DNA of 64,000 nucleotides, from NCBI RefSeq assembly GCF_026625605.1, contig NZ_CP113054.1, positions 2,914,001 to 2,978,000 of the forward strand, written 5' to 3'. The translations under genes and the position numbers were made by a program. The DNA is from Luteolibacter sp. SL250 (GTDB taxonomy: Bacteria > Verrucomicrobiota > Verrucomicrobiia > Verrucomicrobiales > Akkermansiaceae). Of this stretch, positions 9,001-16,480 are shown piece after piece (position 1 is the first letter of the stretch; each line of letters starts with the position of its first letter). The notes beneath the pieces were generated by a model. That model had not been told where the DNA came from. It did no database searches and worked only from the letters and a program-made list of their open reading frames with translations.

Positions 9001-9584
9001 CCGAAGTCGAGCTTCGCCACCAGGGTATAGGTGGTGTCCAGTTGGATGACCGTGGCGCCATTCGTGGTTCCCGTGCCCGGTTCCCCGATGCCGAAAGTCA
9101 TGCTGTCCGGGAGCTTGCCGAAGATGACCCGTTCCGTTCCGAAGTCGAGGGAAGCAAGGCCGATGAACGACTCCTGCGGGATGCTGGGACCGGTGGTGAA
9201 GGTGACGCGGAAATAGACCGTATGCTGGCCGAAGGAAACCGTGCCATTGTCGAACGCGCTGATGGCGCCCAGCCCGTCAGCGCGGTCGATGTCCACCGTA
9301 TTGCCCTCACCGGGACCGTTGTATTCGCGCTTCACGGCACTGTTCCGCGTGACGAGCCGCCCTCCGGCAACAGTGGGCGACGCCTCTGTGTTATCCCAGT
9401 CGGAGGTGCCCGCCGTGCGCACCGCCGGAGCGCGGTTCCGCCAGTTCCAGAATGTGCCTCCATCTTGCCCGGCGATGGTGCCGTCAGGGTAGTCGAACTG
9501 GTCCACACCGATGACGATGGCATGGCCCGGCCCTGCGGCGGTGAGGATCAATGCGATGGCCGGAGAAAGACATGGAAAGCGCAT
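6096..9584 (-). CDS. Secreted choice-of-anchor Q / parallel beta-helix protein
   Basis: A 1162-residue exported protein with a signal peptide (MRFPCLSPAIALILTAAGPG, cleaved near HA). Residues ~25-270 form a jelly-roll-like domain. Two beta-helix repeats follow, each ending in the choice-of-anchor Q signature (GSPAIDSAEAT...RADIGAVEAG and GSPALNAG...LPDIGAYEAG), with many short turns of the type SLFSCDVSGNRAGNGG. The C-terminus has an acidic TADYDGDGAANGDEF calcium-type loop and a beta module ending PRYFFRIGVG. There is no PEP-CTERM tail or other visible anchor. The ATG at 9584 is chosen for the signal peptide. It is last in the minus-strand receptor operon, 125 bases after the DNRLRE gene. 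Likely a surface adhesin or polysaccharide binder; function not known. Confidence 0.82.
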   Translation of the reverse strand: MRFPCLSPAIALILTAAGPGHAIVIGVDQFDYPDGTIAGQDGGTFWNWRNRAPAVRTAGTSDWDNTEASPTVAGGRLVTRNSAVKREYNGPGEGNTVDIDRADGLGAISAFDNGTVSFGQHTVYFRVTFTTGPSIPQESFIGLASLDFGTERVIFGKLPDSMTFGIGEPGTGTTNGATVIQLDTTYTLVAKLDFGNGTTGTASLFLNPDINAAEPAPLATRSFNAGFWSTAVRLSSGGGTPVLWDDLVVATTWNNLRRTVVTTAADEDNGSLVPAAGGGTGVSLREAVAHSPADSLVVFAPSLSGQTITLTHPGGDMAVQSAVTVDASSLPGGLTVDGNNTSRHFHVGTGGSLTLGGLTLTGGNGNGANGGSIFVEGTLRLHHCTFTGNASTMAGGAIDLFSGVLSATGCTFAENTARDSAIWYDSDFPGSLSHCTVTGNSSTGPGSTGGISVVKGTLALERCTIARNIGNGGGGGLYMVGPATVVNVHSSIIAGNSDPGGIRHDVWRHEGTLNRSGFNLIGNPTGVEAQFPVGSPNANGDHVGTATAPLDPRLSPPGWFGGPVRTMHPLIGSPAIDSAEATDPGGTDARGFPRFVDGDANESSRADIGAVEAGPLVTVASAIDSGDAASLRGRISAAAGIPGARIGFLPGAFPGGTVITLGGTELAVPATPGLFIDASNLSGPVTLSGDSRSRVFDIPAMATVAMHSLRIVAGKAADGATGTPTTAGQPGADGGGIRSAGSLSLFSCDVSGNRAGNGGSHGLNGQGLDNNVDGGNGGKGGGISSAGPLVLSVCSVSGNTSGRGGNSRTLNSSSGGSGGGIFCDGPTRLSACTLSGNTGGQGGTRIGAGGGRGGDGGAISSSGALVIMDSTLSGNNAGDGANPSADGGGRGGGIFKQDAMRFHLANCTVADNRSGTGGNPGQGAGIFGATLTLRNCVIAGNIRPGLGGDNLSSNSNQPLLYIGANLLGTAPTIFSATGPAPIIADPLLAPLDDYGGPTRTMALRPGSPALNAGTVTVRATDQRGFPVVGLPDIGAYEAGTHAGYNAHIWETLPANATADQHAATADYDGDGAANGDEFIAGTLVMDPGSAFRIKQSAHSDPSFSVTFPTRAGRTYRLLASPDLKDPWIDISGPREGTGADMNLTVTVTGFPRYFFRIGVGTE

Positions 9585-9709
9585 GGCGTGCCGGGGCGTG
9601 GGGGGCTGAAGGACACCGTCAACCTGTGTCCGTAGTGGACAAAATGGCAGTTCCATCCGCGTCCGGCGAGCGGATTCTGTTGCATGTCCGGGCCTCCGGC
9701 GGACGCCCC

Positions 9710-10522
9710 TCAGTATTTGGCGAGGCGGAAAAATTCGGGACCGGCGCCCGTTGTGCCGTGAATTTCCCAGAAGCCGCCATTTTCTCCGGCCGTCGCCGTA
9801 TGGGACGTCCATGGCCCGCCCGGATTGTCGGCCCGCTCAAGGGTCCAGCCTTCGCTGCCGGCGACGGGCCATGTCAATGCCAATGCCCCTCCGTTGGTCC
9901 GGATCGACAACTGCGGATTGGCGGTCCGCCGGGTGATGACAAGCTGCGGTCGGTAACCTTCAACCCACATGGAGGCGAAGGTCACGTTCAGTGAGGGCGT
10001 CATCCGGTCCGTCAGCGGGGCGAGGAAAATGCCATGGTTCGGATAGCTGCCGGACGCCCATCCCACCGTGGTCGGGGTGATATCATATTGCATCCACTGG
10101 TTCGTGGAGGACTCCAGAACTGGAAAGCTGCCGAGGTGGTCGGCGGATTGGAACGTCGGCCACTTCGGGGTGGTGGCGGTGACGGCCCATGCGACCGCCT
10201 GCCGGTGCACATGCACATCCCCCGGGTAGAGCGATCCATATCTGGGGTCCGGGGGAAGGACAAATAAGCTCAATACGGCGGAACCGATCTCCGATGCAGG
10301 AAATGGCAGCGAGGAAAGGTCGAACTGAATGAGCGATTTCTGGGAATGCAGCGTCGAATGATGTGGCGGGGTCGAACTCACACCCAGCGAAAACGTGGTG
10401 CTGGTCGGGTTACCGTCCCCGGGGTATGAATAGACGTCCGAATCCTGGACGGGGGTGAGCGTAATGGTTTCGGCAATGGCGGTGGTGGCTGCGGCGAGAA
10501 GCAGGGCGATGATCCGTTTCAT
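9710..10522 (-). CDS. Secreted DNRLRE domain-containing protein
   Basis: A 270-residue protein with a clear signal peptide (MKRIIALLLAAATTAIAETI). Residues 20-200 match the DNRLRE/CBM96-like beta-sandwich seen in PVC secreted proteins: ITLTPVQDSDVYSYPGD, then KSLIQFDLSSLP, AVLSLFVLPP and MQYDITPTTVGW. The last ~65 residues (LALTWPVAGSEGWTLE ... PEFFRLAKY) are a separate beta module resembling the end of the neighbouring choice-of-anchor Q protein. Only two bases separate its start from the TonB receptor stop, so the two are co-transcribed. Probably an outer-surface binding protein; the ligand is not evident. Confidence 0.8.
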   Translation of the reverse strand: MKRIIALLLAAATTAIAETITLTPVQDSDVYSYPGDGNPTSTTFSLGVSSTPPHHSTLHSQKSLIQFDLSSLPFPASEIGSAVLSLFVLPPDPRYGSLYPGDVHVHRQAVAWAVTATTPKWPTFQSADHLGSFPVLESSTNQWMQYDITPTTVGWASGSYPNHGIFLAPLTDRMTPSLNVTFASMWVEGYRPQLVITRRTANPQLSIRTNGGALALTWPVAGSEGWTLERADNPGGPWTSHTATAGENGGFWEIHGTTGAGPEFFRLAKY

Positions 10523-10524
10523 GG

Positions 10525-12777
10525 TCAGAAGGTCTTGGTTAGGGAGATGCTGAAGTTGCGCCCGGGTGCGGTGGACCGCTCGCTGACGGAGTTCCCGCCA
10601 AGGTGCCCGCCACCACGCCGCACAGAACCCCAGGACCAGTATTTCTCGTCGAAGATGTTGTTCAGCCCCGCATGGATGATGACGGTGTCCGCAGGTCGCC
10701 AGTAGGCGGAAAGATCCAGCGTGAACCAGGCTGGCGGACGATAAAAATCGCCCTGGTTCGTGTTGTCATCCACCCGTGTCACCTCGTCGGTGTAGACACC
10801 CGTGAGTCTCGCACCGAACCTCCCGGCCGGGTCGTCATAACCGATGGATGCCACGGATTTCCACGGTTCCACCGTATTGAGCCAGGTGCTGTCGGAGCGA
10901 TTGATACCCACGCTCTTTCCCGTGCTCAGACCGACCTGCCAACCCTCCGCCTGGCTCCACCATTGGCCGAGGTTCCACAGCCCGCCCAGCTCGAAGCCAT
11001 AGATATCCGCGCGCCCACGGTTCACGGTGGTGAGGATGTCGCGCCCGTCATCCGTCAGGTCCCCGGTACGGTGGCCGTTCTCGATGAAGTCATCGTAACG
11101 GGTGTGGAAGGCGGATGCCTGGAACCTCCCTACATCGCTGTCCGTCTTCACGCCGATCTCGAAGGCATCGCTCTTCTCCTCCTTCAACTTGGAATTCGGC
11201 AGAGTCATCGACCCCGCGGGATTGCTCCCGTCCGGCGGGTGGTCGAAGACCATCGAAAGCTCCTCCGCAGTGGGGTTTCTCACGCCGTGTGCATAGGTTG
11301 CATACCACTGGACCGTCTCGCGCGGTTTCCAGGAAACGGTCAGGCGTGGGGAGATGGCCAGGTTGTCATAGTCCTCCGGCGGCGCGTAGCCATAGTTGCC
11401 CAGGGAGTTCAGGCGGTCCAGATACCCTTGGCTCGGTCGTGGCTTGATGCTCTGCCAGTCGAACCGGACACCGGGCGTGAAGCTCCATTGGTCGCCGATG
11501 CGGAACTCATCCTGGACAAAAACGCCTGCCCGGAGCGTCTCCGTGGGGGAGAACGAAACGCGGTCCGATGGCAGATTGTTGTTGATGCGGAAAAAGCGGT
11601 TCTCGTTTTCCTCGAACGAGAGGTCGATGCCCATCAGGAGCTGCTGGACGACGCGGCCGCCCTGCCCAAGCTCCTTCATTGCGGTGGTGGTGAGACCCAG
11701 GACATCCGTGTCGAACTCGATGGACTGCTGGCGGGTGATGGATGTGCCCGGGATGGGCACGCCGCCGATGACGATGGGTTTCGAGGCCGACCTGCTGTCA
11801 CTGGTGCTGGAGGACTGCTGCCAGTAGCCGTGAACCTTCACCTCGTCCAGCCACCGCCGCGGCTCGTAGTCCCACCACGCGCTCACGCGCTGGCGCTCCA
11901 GATACTGGTTGTTGTGGACGAAGTCGTTGAAGAGGACGAAGGACGACTCCGCCGCGCTGCGCGCGTCGATGAAGCTGTCCCGCTCGAACGTCTCCACTGC
12001 CAGGCGGAAAAGGTGGCGGTCCATGCGGTGCTCCGCCTTGAAGAGCAGGGAAAGGGAGTCGAAGTCCGCGGGGTTCGGCGCGATGTTGCCGTTGTTCCCA
12101 TTCTCATGGCCCTCCCGCCACGAGCCCATCAGCATGAAAGCGGTGTCCCCCTTGCGGACAGCTCCTCCCGCCAGCAGGGAGTAGCTTTCATTCACGGAAT
12201 AGTATTGCGACCGGAGCAGGGCGCCGTAGTCGCGTTCCTTCAGGAAATGCTCCGGATCCGGCGTGGTGAAGGAGACCACGCCCCCCAGCGCGTCACTGCC
12301 GTAGAGGGCACTGGCACCGCCTTTCAACACCTCCACCGCGTCGAACATGGCGGGGTCGAAGTAATCGCGGCCGACGCCGCCCGCACCATCATCACTCCCC
12401 ATGTCAAAGGAGGTGGAGACATACTGAGGCGGCTGGCGCACGCCATCCAGCTCCATGGTGATGCGGTTGCCCTCCATCCCGCGGATGTTGATGGAGCCGT
12501 AGCCGCTCTGGCCATAGGCATACGCGCCATCCCCGCTGGCGAAGTCGAAAGGCAGGGAAACGGTGGGATCATACTTGGCGAACCCTGCCAGATCGTAGGT
12601 CCCCTCCTCCAGCATCTGGTTGTAGTCCCTCCGCAGGACAGTCCCTGCGGAGTCGATCCACGTCCTGCCGATGCGGTTGCCCACGACGATGATTTCCCCG
12701 AGCTCCTCCTCGCCACGCGAAAAGGTAGCCCCGAGAAGACCGGACGCGATGAACGCGCCTATCGTTTTTGCATTCAT
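10525..12777 (-). CDS. TonB-dependent receptor (hemoglobin/transferrin/lactoferrin family-like)
   Basis: A 750-residue outer-membrane receptor. After a signal peptide the plug domain begins with ELGEIIVVGNRIGR (TonB-box-like ELGEIIVV) and includes GSINIRGMEGNRITMELDGV and VEVLKGGASALYGSDALGGVVSF; the beta-barrel follows and ends in an aromatic C-terminus (FSISLTKTF). The YAHGVRNPTAEE and FDEKYW motifs are typical of heme/siderophore receptors. The ATG at 12777 (MNAKTIGAF) is preferred over an in-frame TTG at 12801. It is second in a minus-strand operon headed by a PEP-CTERM protein, and the divergent AraC gene is the likely regulator. Substrate (iron chelate, heme or other) is not proven by sequence. 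Confidence 0.9.
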   Translation of the reverse strand: MNAKTIGAFIASGLLGATFSRGEEELGEIIVVGNRIGRTWIDSAGTVLRRDYNQMLEEGTYDLAGFAKYDPTVSLPFDFASGDGAYAYGQSGYGSINIRGMEGNRITMELDGVRQPPQYVSTSFDMGSDDGAGGVGRDYFDPAMFDAVEVLKGGASALYGSDALGGVVSFTTPDPEHFLKERDYGALLRSQYYSVNESYSLLAGGAVRKGDTAFMLMGSWREGHENGNNGNIAPNPADFDSLSLLFKAEHRMDRHLFRLAVETFERDSFIDARSAAESSFVLFNDFVHNNQYLERQRVSAWWDYEPRRWLDEVKVHGYWQQSSSTSDSRSASKPIVIGGVPIPGTSITRQQSIEFDTDVLGLTTTAMKELGQGGRVVQQLLMGIDLSFEENENRFFRINNNLPSDRVSFSPTETLRAGVFVQDEFRIGDQWSFTPGVRFDWQSIKPRPSQGYLDRLNSLGNYGYAPPEDYDNLAISPRLTVSWKPRETVQWYATYAHGVRNPTAEELSMVFDHPPDGSNPAGSMTLPNSKLKEEKSDAFEIGVKTDSDVGRFQASAFHTRYDDFIENGHRTGDLTDDGRDILTTVNRGRADIYGFELGGLWNLGQWWSQAEGWQVGLSTGKSVGINRSDSTWLNTVEPWKSVASIGYDDPAGRFGARLTGVYTDEVTRVDDNTNQGDFYRPPAWFTLDLSAYWRPADTVIIHAGLNNIFDEKYWSWGSVRRGGGHLGGNSVSERSTAPGRNFSISLTKTF

Positions 12778-12811
12778 CACGTCCGGAACACGCTTTTGCA
12801 ACCCAGGAAAT

Positions 12812-13591
12812 TCAGCGGCGGCGGCGGATGAGGAGCGCCGCCATACCCAGACTCAGCAGGCCTGTGGATGGTTCCGGAACGACCTGCACGAAGCTCCCGC
12901 CGATGTCGATGCGTGCCTCCACCGTGGATGAGTGGACGATGATGGGAGCGTCGATGCGGACGGATTTCACATCCTCCGTGACCCCGGAAAGGTCCCATTG
13001 GTAGGTGAAGCTGTTGAGATCCCCGCTGAAACCTCCAACCGTGATGTCCGTGGCGGAAGCGAGGATACCCGTGTAGGTCGCCTGGATCTTGCCGAGCAAG
13101 TTGTCCGCCGCATCATAGTAGGACAACCAGGGGCCACCCAGGGTGATGGATGGTGCGGCTCCGAGCGAAGGATCATCCGGCGTCGCACCGACGATCGCGT
13201 TTCCATCCCAGTTCAGGTTCACGTCCATTGAGAAATCCGGGTTCGCCATGGACACCCGTTGGAACACGACGTTCTGGATGTCGCTCAGGGTCGTCGCCTG
13301 GGTGGTCGCCGTGAGGCCGAAGCTACCCATGAAGGAATAGTAGCCCGCACTGGCACGGTAGCCCGGCGAAACGGGGGCGATGGTTCCCACACCGGCCGCG
13401 GGGGTGCCCGCCGCATTGCCGCTGCTGAGGCCCCGGTTCGGTCCGGTGCCCTCGAAGTATTCCCAATAAACGCTTTCCTGGCCGCTTCCCAGGGACGGAG
13501 CCTGGATGAGCAGCGCTGCGTGGGCGGAGGATGCGGCGGCGATGGCGCCGATCACTGACAATCGTATGGAGGTCATGGTCATTTGCTTCAC
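12812..13591 (-). CDS. PEP-CTERM sorting-domain protein
   Basis: A 259-residue exported protein with an N-terminal signal peptide (RLSVIGAIAAASSAHA) and a C-terminal sorting tag VPEPSTGLLSLGMAALLIRRRR, the PEP-CTERM signature recognised by exosortase for cell-surface/EPS export. The middle is all-beta by appearance, with no domain I can name. The GTG at 13591 is chosen because GGGAAGAG lies seven bases upstream; ATGs at 13582 and 13576 are alternatives. It is the first gene of the operon that continues into the TonB receptor (34 bases to that gene's ATG at 12777), an unusual pairing. Confidence 0.85.
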   Translation of the reverse strand: MKQMTMTSIRLSVIGAIAAASSAHAALLIQAPSLGSGQESVYWEYFEGTGPNRGLSSGNAAGTPAAGVGTIAPVSPGYRASAGYYSFMGSFGLTATTQATTLSDIQNVVFQRVSMANPDFSMDVNLNWDGNAIVGATPDDPSLGAAPSITLGGPWLSYYDAADNLLGKIQATYTGILASATDITVGGFSGDLNSFTYQWDLSGVTEDVKSVRIDAPIIVHSSTVEARIDIGGSFVQVVPEPSTGLLSLGMAALLIRRRR

Positions 13592-13635
13592 GGCCCGACT
13601 CTTCCCTTTCCCCGGCGTCTCCGCTCCCGCCGCGT

Positions 13636-13692
13636 TGTCAATTCATCGCGCCCGGGTGCACTGCGCGGATGTTAATGACAATTCATCGTCAT
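13636..13692. promoter_or_regulatory. Candidate operator: 13-bp direct repeats and a Fur-box-like palindrome
   Basis: In the gap between the PEP-CTERM/TonB operon and the divergent AraC gene, TGTCAATTCATCG (13636-13648) recurs as TGACAATTCATCG (13676-13688), one mismatch, exactly 40 bp apart (about four helical turns). The second copy sits in an inverted repeat ATGAC-8-GTCAT (13675-13692), and GTTAATGACAATTCATCGTC resembles the Fur consensus if one inserted base is allowed. Either AraC or Fur binding is possible. Confidence 0.45.
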
Positions 13693-13762
13693 CCTCTGAC
13701 AACCCACCGCGAGCGCTTCCGGCATCCCCGCCTAGGTTGGTTGCCTGAAACCGCACTCCTTG

Positions 13763-14629
13763 ATGAAGTTACCCGCCCATGCTCAGATCCTCCACGGCCT
13801 GCTGGCGCGTGATGGGGCGACGGTGATCGGCATCGACACCGACTCGGGCCAGCCTTTGGACTGGGGGGGCATGCTCCTGCCAGGCTACGCCCACCTCATC
13901 CTGAATCTGGATGGTTACGGCGTGGTCTTGGGTGACAATATCCGCCTCAGTATTTTTCCCGGCATGACAGCCATCTGCCGCATTCCGACTGCTGGCGGCA
14001 TCTATGCCAGCCGCCTGCCGGGCAGCGGCCGCCATCGCTGCGTGGTGCTGACGGTTTCCGACCGCTGGCTGGCGGACAAGTTCGGCGGACTGCTGGCGTC
14101 CCTTCATCCCCTGTTCGGGGATGCGGATGCCGTTCCTGAGCAGATCGGCCTCACCCGCTCCATGTCCCTCGCTGAAAAGGATCTCTGTGAGGCGATGCTG
14201 GCTCCTCCCGTCACCCGTCCGCTGAGGCCGATGTGGTTCCGTGCGAAGCTTGTTGAATGCTTCAGCCTTTTCGGAGGGGTGGAACACCCTTCCACCACCA
14301 GAAAGCAGGACAGCATCAGCCTGCGCGTGGACAAGGCGGTGCTATGGCTGCGGGAACATTTCGATGAGGAACTGGATCTCAAGGAACTCTCCGTCCATGT
14401 GGGTTGCGCCCCCCACTATCTGAGCCGGCTTTTCAGGAGCCACACGGGAAAAACACTGACCCAAAAACTCCGTCAGATCCGTATCGACCACGCGGCGGAC
14501 CTCCTCCAGAATGGCACCCACAACGTGACGGAAGCCGCGCTGGAAGTCGGCTACAGCAGCATCAGCCACTTCACCAAGGCCTTCCTCCTCGAAAAAGGCA
14601 TCCTTCCCTCCCTCTACCGGCATAACTGA
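13763..14629 (+). CDS. AraC family transcriptional regulator (PchR-like)
   Basis: A 288-residue regulator. The N-terminal ~170 residues are a divergent sensor domain (LILNLDGYGVVLGDN, then HRCVVLTVSDRWL, reminiscent of PchR/siderophore regulators). The C-terminus has the two AraC helix-turn-helices: ELDLKELSVHVGCAPHYLSRLFRSHTG and NVTEAALEVGYSSISHFTKAF. It is divergent from the PEP-CTERM/TonB-receptor operon and most probably activates or represses it through the repeats between them. ATG 13763 follows a TTG at 13760; the ATG is preferred. Ligand unknown. Confidence 0.87.
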   Translation: MKLPAHAQILHGLLARDGATVIGIDTDSGQPLDWGGMLLPGYAHLILNLDGYGVVLGDNIRLSIFPGMTAICRIPTAGGIYASRLPGSGRHRCVVLTVSDRWLADKFGGLLASLHPLFGDADAVPEQIGLTRSMSLAEKDLCEAMLAPPVTRPLRPMWFRAKLVECFSLFGGVEHPSTTRKQDSISLRVDKAVLWLREHFDEELDLKELSVHVGCAPHYLSRLFRSHTGKTLTQKLRQIRIDHAADLLQNGTHNVTEAALEVGYSSISHFTKAFLLEKGILPSLYRHN

Positions 14630-14633
14630 TCCC

Positions 14634-15404
14634 ATGACCAAATTCCGCCCGTGCATCGACCTTCACCATGGCCAAGTGAAACAAATCGTCGGAGGGACGT
14701 TGCGGGACGATGGTGAGGGGCCGAGCGAGAATTTCGTGTCGGAGAAGCCATCCGGCTGGTTCGCGGCCCGCTTCCGCGACGACGATCTGAAGGGCGGGCA
14801 CGTGATCAAACTGGGACCGGGTAACGATGCCGCCGCCAGGGAGGCCTTGTCCGCGTGGCCGGGCGGCCTCCAGATCGGCGGTGGGATCACTCCCGGAAAC
14901 GCCCGCGAGTGGCTGGAAGCGGGTGCCAGCCATGTGATCGTGACTTCGGCGTTGTTTGATGGGGCTGGGAAATTCCTCCCCGATGTCCTGGAAATGTTCG
15001 TGAAAGAGGTCGGCGAGGAGCGGTTGGTCATCGATCTATCCTGCCGGAGATCCGCCGATGGTTGGACAGTGGCGATGAACCGCTGGCAGACTCCCACCGA
15101 AATGGTGGTGGACCACGCCACTTTGGACCGTCTGGCTCCCCATTGCGCTGAATTTTTGATCCATGCGGCGGATGTCGAAGGGCTCTGCCGGGGCATCGAC
15201 GTGGATCTGGTCTCCCTGTTGGGTGGCTGGGGGAAACTCCCGATGACCTATGCGGGCGGAGCCGCCTCCATGGCCGATGTGGAGCTGATGGAGTGGGCCG
15301 GCCAGGGCGTGGTTGACATCACGGTGGGCAGCGCGCTGGACATTTTCGGGGGGAGCGGCGTGACCTATGGGGAGCTTGTGGAATGGAACCGCCGGACCGC
15401 ATGA
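14634..15404 (+). CDS. hisA: Phosphoribosylformimino-AICAR ribotide isomerase, eukaryotic-type HisA
   Basis: A 256-residue TIM-barrel enzyme of histidine biosynthesis, catalysing the Amadori isomerisation of ProFAR to PRFAR. The N-terminal CIDLHHGQVKQIVGGTL holds the first catalytic aspartate. VIDLSCR, the W-x-V-A-M-N-R-W-Q-T segment and FLIHAADVEGLCRGID are signatures of the fungal/plant HIS6-type subfamily, which differs from ordinary bacterial HisA. GGAASMADV near the end is the phosphate-binding loop. It starts four bases after the AraC stop, so it may ride on that transcript, and no other his gene is visible. Confidence 0.9.
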   Translation: MTKFRPCIDLHHGQVKQIVGGTLRDDGEGPSENFVSEKPSGWFAARFRDDDLKGGHVIKLGPGNDAAAREALSAWPGGLQIGGGITPGNAREWLEAGASHVIVTSALFDGAGKFLPDVLEMFVKEVGEERLVIDLSCRRSADGWTVAMNRWQTPTEMVVDHATLDRLAPHCAEFLIHAADVEGLCRGIDVDLVSLLGGWGKLPMTYAGGAASMADVELMEWAGQGVVDITVGSALDIFGGSGVTYGELVEWNRRTA

Positions 15405-15466
15405 TGGGAAAGCGGTTGCAGGGTCCGCCCGGCTCGTCATACCCTTGGCCCGTGCCCGAATTGGAA

Positions 15467-16480
15467 ATGAAGCCCTTTGACGACGGACCGATGATCGACC
15501 GTGACTTTCTGAGGTCCGTATTCCGTTCGATGCTCCGGGGAAGAATCCTCGAAAACAAGCTCTCCTCCCTCTACAAAGCGGGGAAAATCGTCGGTGGAGT
15601 CTACCTCGGCCGCGGCCAGGAAGCTGTGAGTGCCAGCCTCGGCACCGCCCTGATCCAGGGACGGGACGTTTTCGCACCGCTCATCCGGGACCAAGCGGGA
15701 CGGACTGCCTTCGGCGAACCGCTGATCGACTGCACCCGCACCTACCTCGGCTCCGTCGAGGGTCCCATGCGCGGACGGGACGGCAACATCCACCGCGGAC
15801 GGCCGGACAAGGGCATGCCGGCGATGATTTCACATCTGGGTGCCCAGGTCCCGCTGGTGGCGGGCATGCTTTTCGCCAAGCGGCTGAAAGGCCAGCTCAA
15901 CGGCGTGGTCGGCGCGACCTGCATCGGCGACGGAGCGACCTCCACCGGTGCCTTCCACGAAGGGGTGAATCTCGCCGCCATCGAAGGACTGCCGATGGTG
16001 GTGGTGGTGGCCAACAACCAGTTCGCCTACTCCACCCCCAACACCCGCCAGTTCGCCTGCCGGGATCTGGTGGAACGCGCCCGCGGTTACGGCATCGGCG
16101 GTTATTCCGTCGATGGCACGGACCTCCTGGCCTGTGCCTCCGTGATTTCAGAAGCCGTTCGCAAGGCCCGCCAGGGGGGCGGCCCGCAGATGGTGGTCGC
16201 CCACCTGCTGCGCCTGTCCGGCCACGGTGAGCATGATGACGGTTCCTACGTCCCGTCCGACATCAAGGGCGGCCACTATGGCCGTGACTGCATCGAGGTG
16301 GCCATGCGCCAGCTCGTGGAGCACCAGTTCGCCACCGTGGATGAAATCCTCGCCTGGCAGGACGATGTGGCGGAAGAGGTGCAGCGCGCCGTCGCCCAGG
16401 CCCAGCAGGAAGACACCCCGGATCCCTACAAGGAGAACTGGACCGCCCTTTCCACCCGCTTTCCCCTTTCCGCCCAGTGA
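15467..16480 (+). CDS. pdhA: Pyruvate dehydrogenase E1 component, alpha subunit
   Basis: A 337-residue thiamine-pyrophosphate subunit of the alpha2beta2 E1. The TPP motif runs from GDGATSTGAFHEG (starts at 154) to ANN (182-184), and GMPAMISHLGAQVPLVAGM and GHGEHDDGSYVPSD are conserved loops. With E1 beta it decarboxylates pyruvate (or a branched-chain 2-oxo acid) and passes the acyl group to E2. ATG 15467 is preferred; 28 residues upstream are not family-like. Its TGA overlaps the GTG of the beta gene. Context (Rex downstream, no branched-chain acid genes) favours pyruvate, but substrate choice is inference. Confidence 0.92.
   Translation: MKPFDDGPMIDRDFLRSVFRSMLRGRILENKLSSLYKAGKIVGGVYLGRGQEAVSASLGTALIQGRDVFAPLIRDQAGRTAFGEPLIDCTRTYLGSVEGPMRGRDGNIHRGRPDKGMPAMISHLGAQVPLVAGMLFAKRLKGQLNGVVGATCIGDGATSTGAFHEGVNLAAIEGLPMVVVVANNQFAYSTPNTRQFACRDLVERARGYGIGGYSVDGTDLLACASVISEAVRKARQGGGPQMVVAHLLRLSGHGEHDDGSYVPSDIKGGHYGRDCIEVAMRQLVEHQFATVDEILAWQDDVAEEVQRAVAQAQQEDTPDPYKENWTALSTRFPLSAQ

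Noticed and set aside
10603..12831. A 742-codon open frame on the + strand opposite the TonB receptor
   Set aside because: It mirrors the receptor gene, has no recognisable domain and arises from the high GC; the minus frame has the plug and barrel motifs.
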